A DNA stretch of 64,000 nt, taken from assembly GCA_031367285.1 (NCBI GenBank), contig JANLPN010000403.1:1-64000 (forward strand). The letters are read 5' to 3'. Origin of the DNA: CAISIP01 sp031367285 (GTDB lineage Bacteria > Pseudomonadota > Gammaproteobacteria > Burkholderiales > Burkholderiaceae_C). This document shows, one piece after another, positions 34,969 to 44,670 of this stretch; position 1 is the first letter of the stretch, and each line of letters begins with the position of its first letter. The position numbers and the translations under genes are program-made. The notes beneath the pieces are model-generated. The model was given only the letters and a program-made list of their open reading frames with translations, ran no database searches and was not told the origin of the DNA.

Positions 34969-37479
34969 TCAACCCAGGAGGCGTTCCGGATTAGCCTCAA
35001 GCTTGGCCAAAGCATCGCGGGTTGCGCGCACGGTCAAGGCTTCTTCTTCCTGCGGCAATAACAGGCCCGCCTGCAGGTAGGCCGCGAGCCGCCCCGCCTG
35101 GATCAGATAACTGTGGCCATCGACGGATGCAAACAGGTGCAGTTGCTTTCGCTCGCTGCGCCAGGCGAACTGCACTTTGGTGACGCGTCCGTTGTGGTCC
35201 AGCGTGAACCATGCGCCCAGCTCAAGCTCCTGCGCCCACGCCAACATGGCATTGGTAGGCTTGGAGCCGCCATTCGCCACTACATCGATCGTCGCCGGGT
35301 CAATGCCCAGCATCAACTCGATGCTCTCGGCGTCCAGCGGCAGATCGCCCATACCGTCTTCGCTGACAAAATCTTCCAGATTCACCAGGCGTTTGGCCAT
35401 CGCCTCAATCTGCGCCGCGGGAATGGCCTGCGTCTTGGACAGGAAGGCATCGGCCAGCGTGTCGCTGACCGTCTTGATGTGGATATCTTGCTGGCTCGGC
35501 GCCATGCCCAGCAGCGTCATGCCGGCACGCAGGCGCTGCAGCAATTTGGGTAGGTCCTGTATTACGCGGGCGCGGTCACTGCGGTTGGGTTTGGCGCTGG
35601 CAGACCAGACCAAGTCGGTCGAAGTCTTCTTAAGCTCGAGCGTTTCCGCGTGTTGCGGGCCTTTACGAACCGCCGCCACTGCCAACACCTCGGCCCACAC
35701 CTTGAATAGAAAGGTGCGGATCTCCTCGCGCACCGGAATATCCTTGAGCATGTTGCGCATCTCGATCGTGTACTGGATCGTGAGCGTTTCTTTTTGTTCG
35801 ACTTGCTGCGCCACACTGGCTACTTTTTGCGCAGCACCACTGCCCGTAAGAAATTTTTGCAGGAACTTCTGAAACTCGGCGTACACCAGTTCGAATACGC
35901 GTTTGCCAGTCTCAGGGTACTGCTCGATCACCTGCACCACCCGTTTAATTTCTTTCTCCAGGGCGCCGCCCGCGATACCGCTGGCGTCAAAGCCCATAAC
36001 GCAAGAGCCCATGCGATCTATCAGCTGACGGGCGGGATGGCTCGCAGTACCAAAAAAGTCCGGCTCCGCCAGCGCTACCCGCAACACCGGCATCTGCAGG
36101 CGCGCAAACCATACCCGGATTCCCGGCGGGATACGTTCTTCCTGGAGGATGGCCTGAAACATCAGAGCCACAATTTCGATGGTCGCTTTCTCGCCCTTGG
36201 TCTCAGCCTTTTTCTTGAGCTCGGTAGTTTGCTCGCGCAGGCGACCCGCAACCCGCGCCACACCGGCCGGACTGTAGTCGTCGTCGATCATCGTGCCGGA
36301 ACCAACGTAGGCAGCACTCTCCCCACGAACTGCCATTGCCGCGGCAAGTGCAGGCGAAGCCGGCTCGTACGATGTGGCGTCAAACTCCGGCCCGACACGG
36401 CCGACCAGCAAACGCTTGAGCTGGCCCAGAACACCCTGTGCACGGCTTCGCGCCCGCGCCAGCGGCGTTGCGGAAGTCATCATGCGGGTCTCATCCTGGG
36501 CGTGGGCGTGGGCATGCGGTAACTCGGGACCTCCCCGCCCTGCCCCGCGCGGCGCGGGCGCTGCGCCGCCAAACGCCAGAGCACCGGCGCCGGTGTCCAT
36601 GGACGGGTCCGCATAACGGGGCGAGCGCGTGTCGGGCCCGCCACCGGAGACCGAGGGCGGGCCCCCCTGCAATGCCGCATCACGCATGCTGTTGGGCGTC
36701 GCTCCGCCAGCATGCCTTTCTCCGCCACTCGTGGCAAAGCCGCCCTGACTGCTGACGCCGTGGTATCCGCTATGCGTGGCTTCAGAAGGCGGCCTGGAAA
36801 TTGGCCTGGAACCGCCTGCCACAGGAGTTGCCCGCCGGACGCGATCCTTCAACTCGATCGTCGGCATGATGCCCTGCTCGATAAGGAACTGGTTGCCCTT
36901 GCTGTAAGCCTGTTTGAGCCGTTCGGACAACAGCCCCTGCACTACGTCGTTCACCAAAGGCCAGCTACCGCTGGGCATGCCAGTCGCAGCCCACTGCTCA
37001 ACCATGGCCAAAACCAGCACCTCGGGGCGCAGAATGTCGTGCCGGTCAAGGTCTTCCGAGTTTTCCAGATATTTGATGCGCAGGCGTAAATCGTCGAGTT
37101 CCGCGCTGACCTTGTCCATCACCCGCAACACCAGCCGGGACGCCAGAATCTTGTTTTCCACCACTTCGGTTCCAACCAGCTGCAGCATGTCGATGTCCTG
37201 CAGGGCAGTCTTGGCAAACGCGGCTGGCGGCTGCAAAGCCTTTTGCCAGCCCGCGGTCGTCGCGTCGCGCCAGCTCTGCTTGGTGCGTTGGTAAAAAGTC
37301 CACGCATCCCGCCGAACCTGCATCTCGCGTGATGGCACCGCTTCATTGACAAGTACCGAGAGTCGCTCCTGCACCGCCGACACGACTTCGGTCATCGCCC
37401 GCCCCGCGTCGGCCAAGAACCGCTCGCGCGTTTCGCCGGCCAGCCGACCGCGTTGGGCAGAGGATGGTCTTGCCGCCAT
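34969..37479 (-). CDS. DUF1631 family protein
   Basis: An 836-residue protein resembling the DUF1631 family, which is found mostly in beta- and gamma-proteobacteria and has no settled function. It appears cytosolic: no signal peptide or membrane segment is visible. The N-terminal ~220 residues are helical (LKDRVRRATPV ends them), residues ~230-340 form a low-complexity Gly/Ser/Pro/Ala linker, and the C-terminal half is helical again. It ends 16 bases from the convergent smg stop and begins 14 bases after the secF stop, so it may be the last gene of the yajC-secD-secF transcript. Confidence 0.75.
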   Translation of the reverse strand: MAARPSSAQRGRLAGETRERFLADAGRAMTEVVSAVQERLSVLVNEAVPSREMQVRRDAWTFYQRTKQSWRDATTAGWQKALQPPAAFAKTALQDIDMLQLVGTEVVENKILASRLVLRVMDKVSAELDDLRLRIKYLENSEDLDRHDILRPEVLVLAMVEQWAATGMPSGSWPLVNDVVQGLLSERLKQAYSKGNQFLIEQGIMPTIELKDRVRRATPVAGGSRPISRPPSEATHSGYHGVSSQGGFATSGGERHAGGATPNSMRDAALQGGPPSVSGGGPDTRSPRYADPSMDTGAGALAFGGAAPAPRGAGRGGPELPHAHAHAQDETRMMTSATPLARARSRAQGVLGQLKRLLVGRVGPEFDATSYEPASPALAAAMAVRGESAAYVGSGTMIDDDYSPAGVARVAGRLREQTTELKKKAETKGEKATIEIVALMFQAILQEERIPPGIRVWFARLQMPVLRVALAEPDFFGTASHPARQLIDRMGSCVMGFDASGIAGGALEKEIKRVVQVIEQYPETGKRVFELVYAEFQKFLQKFLTGSGAAQKVASVAQQVEQKETLTIQYTIEMRNMLKDIPVREEIRTFLFKVWAEVLAVAAVRKGPQHAETLELKKTSTDLVWSASAKPNRSDRARVIQDLPKLLQRLRAGMTLLGMAPSQQDIHIKTVSDTLADAFLSKTQAIPAAQIEAMAKRLVNLEDFVSEDGMGDLPLDAESIELMLGIDPATIDVVANGGSKPTNAMLAWAQELELGAWFTLDHNGRVTKVQFAWRSERKQLHLFASVDGHSYLIQAGRLAAYLQAGLLLPQEEEALTVRATRDALAKLEANPERLLG

Positions 37480-37493
37480 GGATCAGCGCCCGG

Positions 37494-38447
37494 TCAAACG
37501 GTCGCCCCGGCATTCGGGTCGTTGGGATCAACACCTTTCTGGGGGGAGCCCTTGACCATGTCGTCACGCTTGATGCCCAGCCACATGGCAATGGCAGCGC
37601 CTACAAACACCGAAGAGTAAATGCCGAAGCAGATGCCGATAGTTAGTGCCAGCGCAAAATAGTAGAGCGTTGGACCGCCGAAAAAAAGCATTGACAAGAC
37701 CATGATCTGGGTAGAGCCGTGTGTGATGATAGTACGACTGATGGTGGATGTGATCGCATTGTCAATAATTTGGACAGTGTTCATCTTGCGATAGCGCCGG
37801 AAATTCTCGCGAATTCGGTCAAAGATAACGACCGACTCATTCACCGAATAACCCAGCACTGCCAGCACGGCGGCCAGCACCGCCAACGAAAACTCCCACT
37901 GGAAAAAGGCGAAGAATCCCAGGATGATGACCACGTCATGCAAATTCGCGATGATCGCTGCCACGGCAAACTTCCACTCGAACCGCACCGCCAGATAAAG
38001 CATGATGCCGGCCACCACCATGGCCAGCGCCTTCAGGCCGTCCACCACCAGCTCTTCGCCCACTTGCGGGCCAACAAACTCCTGGCGCCGCAAGCTCGCA
38101 TCGCCATCGGCCTTTTTCAATGCGGCAAAGGCGGTTTCGCTCTGCTGGGCCGAGCTGATGCCTTTTTGCGCTGGCAGGCGAATCATCACATCGCGGGCCG
38201 TACCGAAGTTCTGCACCTGGATGTCGGTGTACCCCAGGCCCGCAACTATGGAGCGCACCTTGGCAACATCGGCCGCCTGTGTATAACCAACCTCCATCAC
38301 CGTGCCGCCGGTGAACTCCACCGACAGGTGCAAACCACGCTGGACGAGAAAGAACACCGCCAGCACAAAGGTCACCAGCGACACCACGTTTAGCACCAAC
38401 GCATGCCGCATGAACGGGATGTCCCGCCGGATTTTAAAAAACTCCAT
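37494..38447 (-). CDS. secF: protein-export membrane protein SecF
   Basis: A 317-residue six-helix protein that works with SecD and YajC to drive late steps of Sec export with the proton gradient. VEFTGGTVMEVGYT is the first periplasmic motif. The second half has YSVNESVVIFDRIRENFR and the TSTISRTIITHGSTQ loop typical of SecF. It starts two bases after the secD stop. Confidence 0.95.
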   Translation of the reverse strand: MEFFKIRRDIPFMRHALVLNVVSLVTFVLAVFFLVQRGLHLSVEFTGGTVMEVGYTQAADVAKVRSIVAGLGYTDIQVQNFGTARDVMIRLPAQKGISSAQQSETAFAALKKADGDASLRRQEFVGPQVGEELVVDGLKALAMVVAGIMLYLAVRFEWKFAVAAIIANLHDVVIILGFFAFFQWEFSLAVLAAVLAVLGYSVNESVVIFDRIRENFRRYRKMNTVQIIDNAITSTISRTIITHGSTQIMVLSMLFFGGPTLYYFALALTIGICFGIYSSVFVGAAIAMWLGIKRDDMVKGSPQKGVDPNDPNAGATV

Positions 38448-38449
38448 CG

Positions 38450-40342
38450 CTATTTTCCCTGTGCGGATTTGGCCACCGCGTCAGCACCGTCCGGGCGCCA
38501 TACGGTACCGATTGATACGCCCTTGAGTTTCTTTACGCGGCCATACCAGAAGTTCACCAGCCCGCGCGAGAAGAAAACGGCCGAGAACATACTGGTCAGA
38601 ATGCCAATGCAATGGACGACCGCAAAACCGCGCACCGGACCGGAGCCAAAAATAAGTAGTGCCAGACCGGCGATGAGCGTAGTCACGTTGGAGTCCAGAA
38701 TGGTGCCCCAGGCCCGCTCGTAGCCGGTGTTGATGGCGGCCTGCGGCGAGGCGCCATTTCGTAGCTCTTCGCGCACCCGCTCGTTGATCAGTACATTGGA
38801 GTCAATCGCCATGCCGAGCGCCAGGGCCATGGCCGCCATGCCCGGAAGCGTGAGGGTTGCCTGCAGCATCGACAACACGGCCACCAGCAACAACAGGTTG
38901 ACGGCCAGTGCGATGCCGGAGAAAAGGCCAAAAATCGCATAGTAGATACACATGAAAGCCACGATGACCAGGAAGCCCCAGGTCACGCTGTGAAAACCCT
39001 TGGCAATGTTCTCCGCACCCAGGCTCGGGCCGATCGTGCGCTCCTCGATGATCTCCATCGGGGCCGCCAACGATCCGGCACGCAGCAACAAGGCCGTGTC
39101 GTTTGCCTCCACGGTTGTCATGCGGCCGGAAATTTGCACCTGACCACCCCCAATTTCGGAACGGATCACTGGTGCCGTCACGACTTCGCCCTTGCCCTTT
39201 TCAAACAACAGGATGGCCATGCGTTTGCCGACATTCTCGCGCGTCACATCGCGAAAGATACGCGAGCCTTTGGCGTCCAGGCGCAGATGCACGGCCGCTT
39301 CCTGGGTCTGGTTGTCAAAGCCGGGCTGGGCATCGGTCAGGTTTTCGCCGGTCAGGATTACCTGCTTCTTGACAATCACCGGCTGGCCGTTGCGCTCCAG
39401 GTAACGCTCGTCACCAAACGGGACCGGGCCGGTCCCCGCTTCCGCTGCACGGGCCTCCGCGCTTTCGTCCACCAGCCGCACTTCCAGCGTGGCGGTGCGG
39501 CCCAAAATATCCTTGGCTTTTGCGGTGTCTTGCACACCTGGCAACTGAACCACGATCCGGTCCACTCCCTGCTGCTGGATGACAGGCTCGGCCACGCCCA
39601 ACTCGTTGATACGGTTGTGCAAGGTCACCATGTTTTGTTTGAGCGCCTGGTCCTGAATCGTGCGCGCGGCCAACGGCTTGATGCTGGCCGTCAATTTGGT
39701 ATCGGCGCCGTCCGGAGCTTCTACGGTCTGCAGTTCCGCGAACTGGTCGGCAATGATTCCCTTGGCAACATTCAGGGTCTGGGCATCCCGAAACCGCACG
39801 TCGATATTTTGTCCGTCGCGACTGATACCACCGTGCCGAACGTTCTTCTCGCGCAACACGGTGCGCAAATCCCCCGACAGCGATTCAGCTTTTTTACTCA
39901 AGGCAGCCTGCATGTCCACCTGCAGCATGAAGTGCACGCCACCGCGCAAGTCCAGACCCAGGTACATGGGCGCTGCACCCAATTTCGACAACCAGGCAGG
40001 CGAGCGCGACAGAAGATTCAGCGCGACGATGTAGGCGGGGTCCGTCGGGTCAGGTACCAAGGCCTTTTGAACTGCGTCCTTGGCCTTGAGCTGGGTCTCC
40101 GTGTCGTCGAAGCGGGCCTTGATGGAGTTGCCGTCAAACGTGATGGCGTTGGCCGCGACGCCAGCCGCCTTCAGGGCTTCCTGAACCCGGCCCTGCGTAG
40201 CAGTGTCGATCTTGACCGAGGACTTGGCCGAAGAAATCTGAACTGCCGGCGCCTCTCCAAACAGGTTTGGGAGCGTATAAAAAGCCCCCACCAGTAAAGC
40301 AATCACGATGATTGCGTACTTCCATACCGGATAACGGTTCAC
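38450..40342 (-). CDS. secD: protein-export membrane protein SecD
   Basis: A 630-residue RND-like protein: an N-terminal helix, a ~400-residue periplasmic region with LGLDLRGGVHFMLQVDM and RVNELGVAEP-like HNRINELGVAEPVIQQQG, and five C-terminal helices containing GMAIDSNVLINERVREELR. It is complete. Its start is GTG at 40342 overlapping the yajC stop (GTGA). Confidence 0.95.
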   Translation of the reverse strand: MNRYPVWKYAIIVIALLVGAFYTLPNLFGEAPAVQISSAKSSVKIDTATQGRVQEALKAAGVAANAITFDGNSIKARFDDTETQLKAKDAVQKALVPDPTDPAYIVALNLLSRSPAWLSKLGAAPMYLGLDLRGGVHFMLQVDMQAALSKKAESLSGDLRTVLREKNVRHGGISRDGQNIDVRFRDAQTLNVAKGIIADQFAELQTVEAPDGADTKLTASIKPLAARTIQDQALKQNMVTLHNRINELGVAEPVIQQQGVDRIVVQLPGVQDTAKAKDILGRTATLEVRLVDESAEARAAEAGTGPVPFGDERYLERNGQPVIVKKQVILTGENLTDAQPGFDNQTQEAAVHLRLDAKGSRIFRDVTRENVGKRMAILLFEKGKGEVVTAPVIRSEIGGGQVQISGRMTTVEANDTALLLRAGSLAAPMEIIEERTIGPSLGAENIAKGFHSVTWGFLVIVAFMCIYYAIFGLFSGIALAVNLLLLVAVLSMLQATLTLPGMAAMALALGMAIDSNVLINERVREELRNGASPQAAINTGYERAWGTILDSNVTTLIAGLALLIFGSGPVRGFAVVHCIGILTSMFSAVFFSRGLVNFWYGRVKKLKGVSIGTVWRPDGADAVAKSAQGK

Positions 40343-40680
40343 TTGATCGTGCCTTTGGGTAGCACTTGCACCACGGCGCTGCGCTGTACCTGCACCTCAA
40401 CTCCATTGGCTATTTCAAGCCCCAGATAGCTGTCACCCATCTTGGCGACCTTGCCCAGCACGCCGCCCGCCGTGACGATTTCGTCGCCCTTGGCCAGCGC
40501 GTCGATCTTGGTCCGGTGTTCCTTCTGCTTTTTCATCTGCGGGCGGATCATGACAAAATAAAGTACCACAAACATCAGCACCAGCGGCAACATGCTCATC
40601 AGCGAGGACTGCATGTCTCCGCCGCCAGCGGCGGGGGCGGTTTGGGCAAAAGCAGAAGAAATAAACACGGACAACTCCAC
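40339..40680 (-). CDS. yajC: preprotein translocase subunit YajC
   Basis: A 113-residue protein with one membrane segment (about 28-45: MLPLVLMFVVLYFVMIRPQ) followed by a small basic cytosolic domain (QMKKQKEHRTKIDALAKGDEIVTAGG). This is the invariant YajC pattern. It is first in yajC-secD-secF. The usual upstream queA/tgt genes are absent; a repeat and the indolepyruvate oxidoreductase gene lie there. Confidence 0.94.
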   Translation of the reverse strand: MELSVFISSAFAQTAPAAGGGDMQSSLMSMLPLVLMFVVLYFVMIRPQMKKQKEHRTKIDALAKGDEIVTAGGVLGKVAKMGDSYLGLEIANGVEVQVQRSAVVQVLPKGTIK

Positions 40681-40691
40681 GGCAAACGGTT

Positions 40692-40757
40692 AGCGCCCCA
40701 ACCCTGGCTGCGCCAGGCCCCCCGAGGGGGTGCAGTCGCTCTTGGGGCAGCCCGACG
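40692..40757 (+). repeat. double-hairpin intergenic repeat, copy 1
   Basis: A 66-base unit starting AGCGCCCC and ending GCCCGACGA. It contains two adjacent perfect hairpins: CCTGG-5-CCAGG (40703-40717) and CCCCC-CGA-GGGGG (40718-40730), followed by TGCA. A second copy of the same layout lies at 46550-46617. It sits just upstream of yajC in the intergenic space, and is probably a member of a dispersed repeat family. Confidence 0.75.
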
Positions 40758-40880
40758 AACGACTTGAAAATCCGCGCGCGAAGCCTGTTTACCCTCGCGC
40801 GGCTAACCTGGGATTGTATGCGGCACCCCCGAGGGCTCCATGTTTGCCCCTGAAGCCCACACAGGAGATGCGTCTGCTCG

Positions 40881-43800
40881 TCAGCGGCCGGCGGCCAGGC
40901 TGGCGCGGGATGGCAGCGCCGCTTCGGGTGCGCGCCATTGCTGCATCAAAGTCTGCCACTGCAATCTGGCAGCCTTCAGGTTGCGTTCCTTCACGTGCCC
41001 GTAACCCTTGATCTGTTCCGGTATACGGGCAATTTCCACTGCCACGGTGTGTTTGCCGGCATCCAGTGTGGCCAGGATTTCGTCGATACTGGCCCGGTAT
41101 TCTCCAATCAAGGCACGCTCCGTGCGGCGCTCCTGCGTCCGGCCGAAAATATCCAGCGCCGTGCCGCGCAGTCCCTTGAGCCGGGCGAGCACCCTGAACC
41201 CGGTCAGCATGGCCGGGCCGAACTTCTTCTTCTGGAGCTCACCCTTTTCGTTGCGCTTGGAAAGCAGCGGTGGTGCCAGGTGGTAATTCAGTTTGAAGTC
41301 GCCCTCGAACATGCCATGTACACGGGCCAGAAACGCGTTGTCGGTGTGCAGCCGGGCCACCTCGTATTCGTCCTTGTAGGCCATCAGTTTGAACAGGTAG
41401 CGAGCCACCGACTCGCTAAGCGCCGTCTTGCCCAGAGCCGCCTCGCTCTGACGCACTTTGTCCACAAACGCCGTGTAGTCCGCGGCATACGCCGCGTTCT
41501 GGTAGGCGGTGAGGAACTCGACGCGACGCTTGATGATGTCATCGAGCGATTCACGCGGCCGGAACTGCAACACCTGCGCCGGTGTCAGCAGCTTCTCAAC
41601 GGCAGCCCAGTCGTGCGCCGCACGCCGCCCCCATTCAAAAGCAGCCTTGTTGTTGTCCACCGCCACCGCGTTGAGTTCGATGGCGCGCATGAGCGAGTCG
41701 CGGCCCAGCGGTATCCAGCCCTTTTGCCAGGCAAAACCCAGCATCATCGGGTTGGTGTAAATGCTGTCACCCATCAACTTGGTGGAAGCGGCATCGGCAT
41801 TGAACGCGCCGACACCTGTAACGCCCACCGCTTTGGCAATCTCCATGGCACAGGCCTCGGCGGGGTTCTGCCACTCGGCGTTTTTCACGAAAGCCGCAGT
41901 AGGTGTGCTGTGCGAATTGAGCGCGACACGGGTGCGACCCTCACGCATGCGCAGCATGGTTTCCTTGCCGGCCGTCACGATCGGATCGCAGCCGATGATC
42001 AGATCGGCCGCAGCCATGCTGACGCGCGTGGTACGGATGTCATGCTGATCAGCACCTATCAGCACGTGGCTCCAGGTGGCACCACCTTTTTGCGCCAAAC
42101 CGCCCGCATCCTGGGTCACGATACCCTTGCCTTCGATATGGGCCGCCATGCCCAGCAACTGGCCGATCGTGATGACGCCGGTACCGCCCACACCAGCCAC
42201 AACCGCGCCCCACACCTCCCCGTTTTCCGTGCGGGTACGCGCAATCACAGGCTCCGGCAGTGCGCCCATCTCGAACGGTGAAAGCGCTTTGTCCTTGGCC
42301 TTCTTTTTCAACTGCCCGCCCTCGACCGTCACAAAACTCGGGCAGAACCCCTTGAGGCAGGACATGTCCTTGTTGCAGCTCGACTGGTTGATCTGGCGCT
42401 TGCGGCCGAACTCGGTTTCCAGCGGCTCCACGCTCAGGCAATTGGACTGCACGCCGCAGTCGCCACAGCCTTCACAGACCAGTTCATTGATGACCACGCG
42501 CTTGGCCGGGTCCACCATGGTGCCGCGCTTGCGCCGGCGCCGCTTTTCGGTGGCGCAGGTCTGGTCGTAGATGATGACCGTGGTGCCCTTGATCTCGCGG
42601 AATTCACGTTGCACGGCATCGAGCCGGTCGCGGTGCAAAACTTCGACACCCTCCACCAGCTTGACGCCCTCGTATTTTTCCGGTTCGTCCGTGACCACCA
42701 CGATTTTGGCCGCGCCTTCGGCACGCATCGACTGGGCGATCTGCACCACGGAATGCCCTTCCGCACGTTCGCCCACCTGTTGTCCACCGGTCATGGCGAC
42801 GGCGTCGTTGTACAGGATCTTGTAGGTGATGTTGACACCGGCCGCAATGCTCTGGCGCACCGCCAGCAGACCGCTGTGGAAATAAGTGCCATCACCCAGG
42901 TTGGCAAAAATGTGCTGGTCGGTGGTGAAGGGCTGCTGACCGACCCACGGCACACCTTCGCCGCCCATCTGGGTAAAACCCACCGTGCTGCGGTCCATCC
43001 AGGTTGCCATGAAATGGCAGCCGATACCGGCCATGGCGCGTGAACCCTCCGGTATCTTGGTACTCGTGTTGTGCGGGCAGCCGGAGCAGAACCAAGGAGC
43101 CCGCTCCGCACCCTTGATGCCGCCCAGCTCCAGCGCCTGCATCGCGCTCTCCTTGGCTTGCAGAATCGCCAGTTGCGCGTCAATACGCGCAGCCATGTCG
43201 CCATCCAGCCCCATCTTCTTTACGCGTTGTGCAATGGCCCGCGCAATGATGGCGGGCGACAGGTCGGCATTGGCGCGCAGCAGGGTATTGGCAGTCGGGT
43301 TCGGCATGGACCATTCGCCGCCGGAGAAATCCCCGTCCACCTCGTTGAACTTGCCGTAGATGTTGGGCCGCACGTCGGCGCGCCAGTTGTACAACTCTTC
43401 CTTGAGCTGGTATTCGATGACCTGGCGCTTTTCTTCCACTACCAGGATTTCCTGCAAGCCGGTGGCGAACTCGCGCGTCAGTTGGGCCTCCAGCGGCCAG
43501 ACCACCCCTACCTTGTGCAAGCGGATACCGAGCTGGCGGCAGGTAGCATCGTCCAGCCCCAGGTCCAGCAGCGCCTGGCGCGTGTCGTTGTAGGCCTTGC
43601 CGCTTGCAATCAAACCAAAGCGGTCATTTTTGCCCTCGATCACGTTGTAGTTCAAACGGTTGGCGCGGATATAGGCCAGCGCTGCGTACCACTTGGTGTC
43701 AAACAGGCGTGCCTCCTGGTCCAGCGCATGGTCAGGCCAGCGGATATGCACGCCGCCCGCAGGCATGGGGAAATCGCTTGGAATACTGATCTGCACCCGT

Positions 43801-44486
43801 TCGGGGTCAATCATGGCCGTGGCGCTGGACTCGACGATTTCCTGAATCGTCTTCATGCCGGCCCACACGCCGGAGAAGCGGCTCATCGCAAACGCGTGAA
43901 TGCCGAGGTCCAGGATTTCCTGCACGTTGGCGGGGAAGAACACCGGCAGGCCGCAGGCCTTGAAAATATGGTCGCTCTGGTGCGCTGCCGTGGAGCTCTT
44001 GGCCACATGGTCGTCCCCAGCCACCGCAATCACGCCACCCCAAGGCGTGGTGCCAGCCATGTTGGCGTGTTTGAACACGTCGGAACAGCGGTCCACGCCC
44101 GGGCCTTTGCCATACCAGATGCCAAATACGCCATCAAATTTGTTCGTTCCGGGTGGCGAGAATCCCAGTTGCTGCGTGCCCCACAAAGCCGTAGCCGCCA
44201 GCTCCTCATTAACCCCTGGCTGGAACACGATGTTTTGTGCCTTCAGGTATTTGGCCGCCTTGACCAGGGCCTGGTCGTAGCCCCCAAGGGGCGAGCCCCG
44301 ATATCCGCTGACAAACCCGGCGGTGTTCTTGCCCGCCAGCGAGTCGCGTAGCCGCTGCAGCATAGGCAGCTTGACCAGCGCCTGCACACCACTCATGAAC
44401 GCGCGGCCGTAGTCGAGCGAATACTTGTCATCCAGGGTGACTGTTTCCAGCGCCTTACGGACGTGTTCGGGCAAGGGGGCGTTCAT
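40881..44486 (-). CDS. fused indolepyruvate ferredoxin oxidoreductase
   Basis: A 1201-residue single-chain enzyme that oxidatively decarboxylates aryl-pyruvates (from aromatic amino acids) to aryl-acetyl-CoA, passing electrons to ferredoxin. The N-terminal part has FVSGYRGSPLGGYD and AVAGDDH. The TPP-binding region contains WFCSGCPHNTSTKIPEG and the metal-site NLGDGTYFHSG. A Cys-rich [4Fe-4S] region lies at about 665-705 (CEGCGDCGVQSNC, then SSCNKDMSCLKGFCPSF). The gamma-like domain begins with GVGGTGVITIGQLLG. ATG 44486 is chosen. It is divergent from an Lrp/AsnC regulator. Confidence 0.93.
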   Translation of the reverse strand: MNAPLPEHVRKALETVTLDDKYSLDYGRAFMSGVQALVKLPMLQRLRDSLAGKNTAGFVSGYRGSPLGGYDQALVKAAKYLKAQNIVFQPGVNEELAATALWGTQQLGFSPPGTNKFDGVFGIWYGKGPGVDRCSDVFKHANMAGTTPWGGVIAVAGDDHVAKSSTAAHQSDHIFKACGLPVFFPANVQEILDLGIHAFAMSRFSGVWAGMKTIQEIVESSATAMIDPERVQISIPSDFPMPAGGVHIRWPDHALDQEARLFDTKWYAALAYIRANRLNYNVIEGKNDRFGLIASGKAYNDTRQALLDLGLDDATCRQLGIRLHKVGVVWPLEAQLTREFATGLQEILVVEEKRQVIEYQLKEELYNWRADVRPNIYGKFNEVDGDFSGGEWSMPNPTANTLLRANADLSPAIIARAIAQRVKKMGLDGDMAARIDAQLAILQAKESAMQALELGGIKGAERAPWFCSGCPHNTSTKIPEGSRAMAGIGCHFMATWMDRSTVGFTQMGGEGVPWVGQQPFTTDQHIFANLGDGTYFHSGLLAVRQSIAAGVNITYKILYNDAVAMTGGQQVGERAEGHSVVQIAQSMRAEGAAKIVVVTDEPEKYEGVKLVEGVEVLHRDRLDAVQREFREIKGTTVIIYDQTCATEKRRRRKRGTMVDPAKRVVINELVCEGCGDCGVQSNCLSVEPLETEFGRKRQINQSSCNKDMSCLKGFCPSFVTVEGGQLKKKAKDKALSPFEMGALPEPVIARTRTENGEVWGAVVAGVGGTGVITIGQLLGMAAHIEGKGIVTQDAGGLAQKGGATWSHVLIGADQHDIRTTRVSMAAADLIIGCDPIVTAGKETMLRMREGRTRVALNSHSTPTAAFVKNAEWQNPAEACAMEIAKAVGVTGVGAFNADAASTKLMGDSIYTNPMMLGFAWQKGWIPLGRDSLMRAIELNAVAVDNNKAAFEWGRRAAHDWAAVEKLLTPAQVLQFRPRESLDDIIKRRVEFLTAYQNAAYAADYTAFVDKVRQSEAALGKTALSESVARYLFKLMAYKDEYEVARLHTDNAFLARVHGMFEGDFKLNYHLAPPLLSKRNEKGELQKKKFGPAMLTGFRVLARLKGLRGTALDIFGRTQERRTERALIGEYRASIDEILATLDAGKHTVAVEIARIPEQIKGYGHVKERNLKAARLQWQTLMQQWRAPEAALPSRASLAAGR

Positions 44487-44634
44487 CGTGTGCAAATCTC
44501 CAAGCGATGTGGTCGTGGCCGCCTCGTGGGCGGGTCAATGGCCGCGCGTTTCGCAGGTGAACGGCGGGCAAACTCAGCGCAAAGTGTATGCCCGATGACT
44601 GGATATGTCTTTTCTTTCTTTGCCACTTTTGAGG

Positions 44635-44657
44635 TAGCATTTGAAAGAAAATTGCTA
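44635..44657. promoter_or_regulatory. candidate Lrp/AsnC operator
   Basis: An interrupted palindrome, TAGCA-T-TT...AA-A-TTGCTA over 23 bases, lies 13 bases before the lrp-type gene and 148 bases before the divergent oxidoreductase gene. The arms TAGCA and TGCTA are perfect and the inner flanks partly match. Lrp/AsnC proteins commonly bind A+T-rich imperfect palindromes in their own promoters, so autoregulation and control of the divergent gene are plausible. Confidence 0.45.
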
Positions 44658-44670
44658 GAAAGTTAGATAA

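Noticed and set aside
40759..40880. Intrinsic terminator upstream of yajC
   Set aside because: Imperfect CCGCGCG/CGCGCGG pairing is present at 40772-40802 but has a bulge, a long loop and no T tract on either strand.
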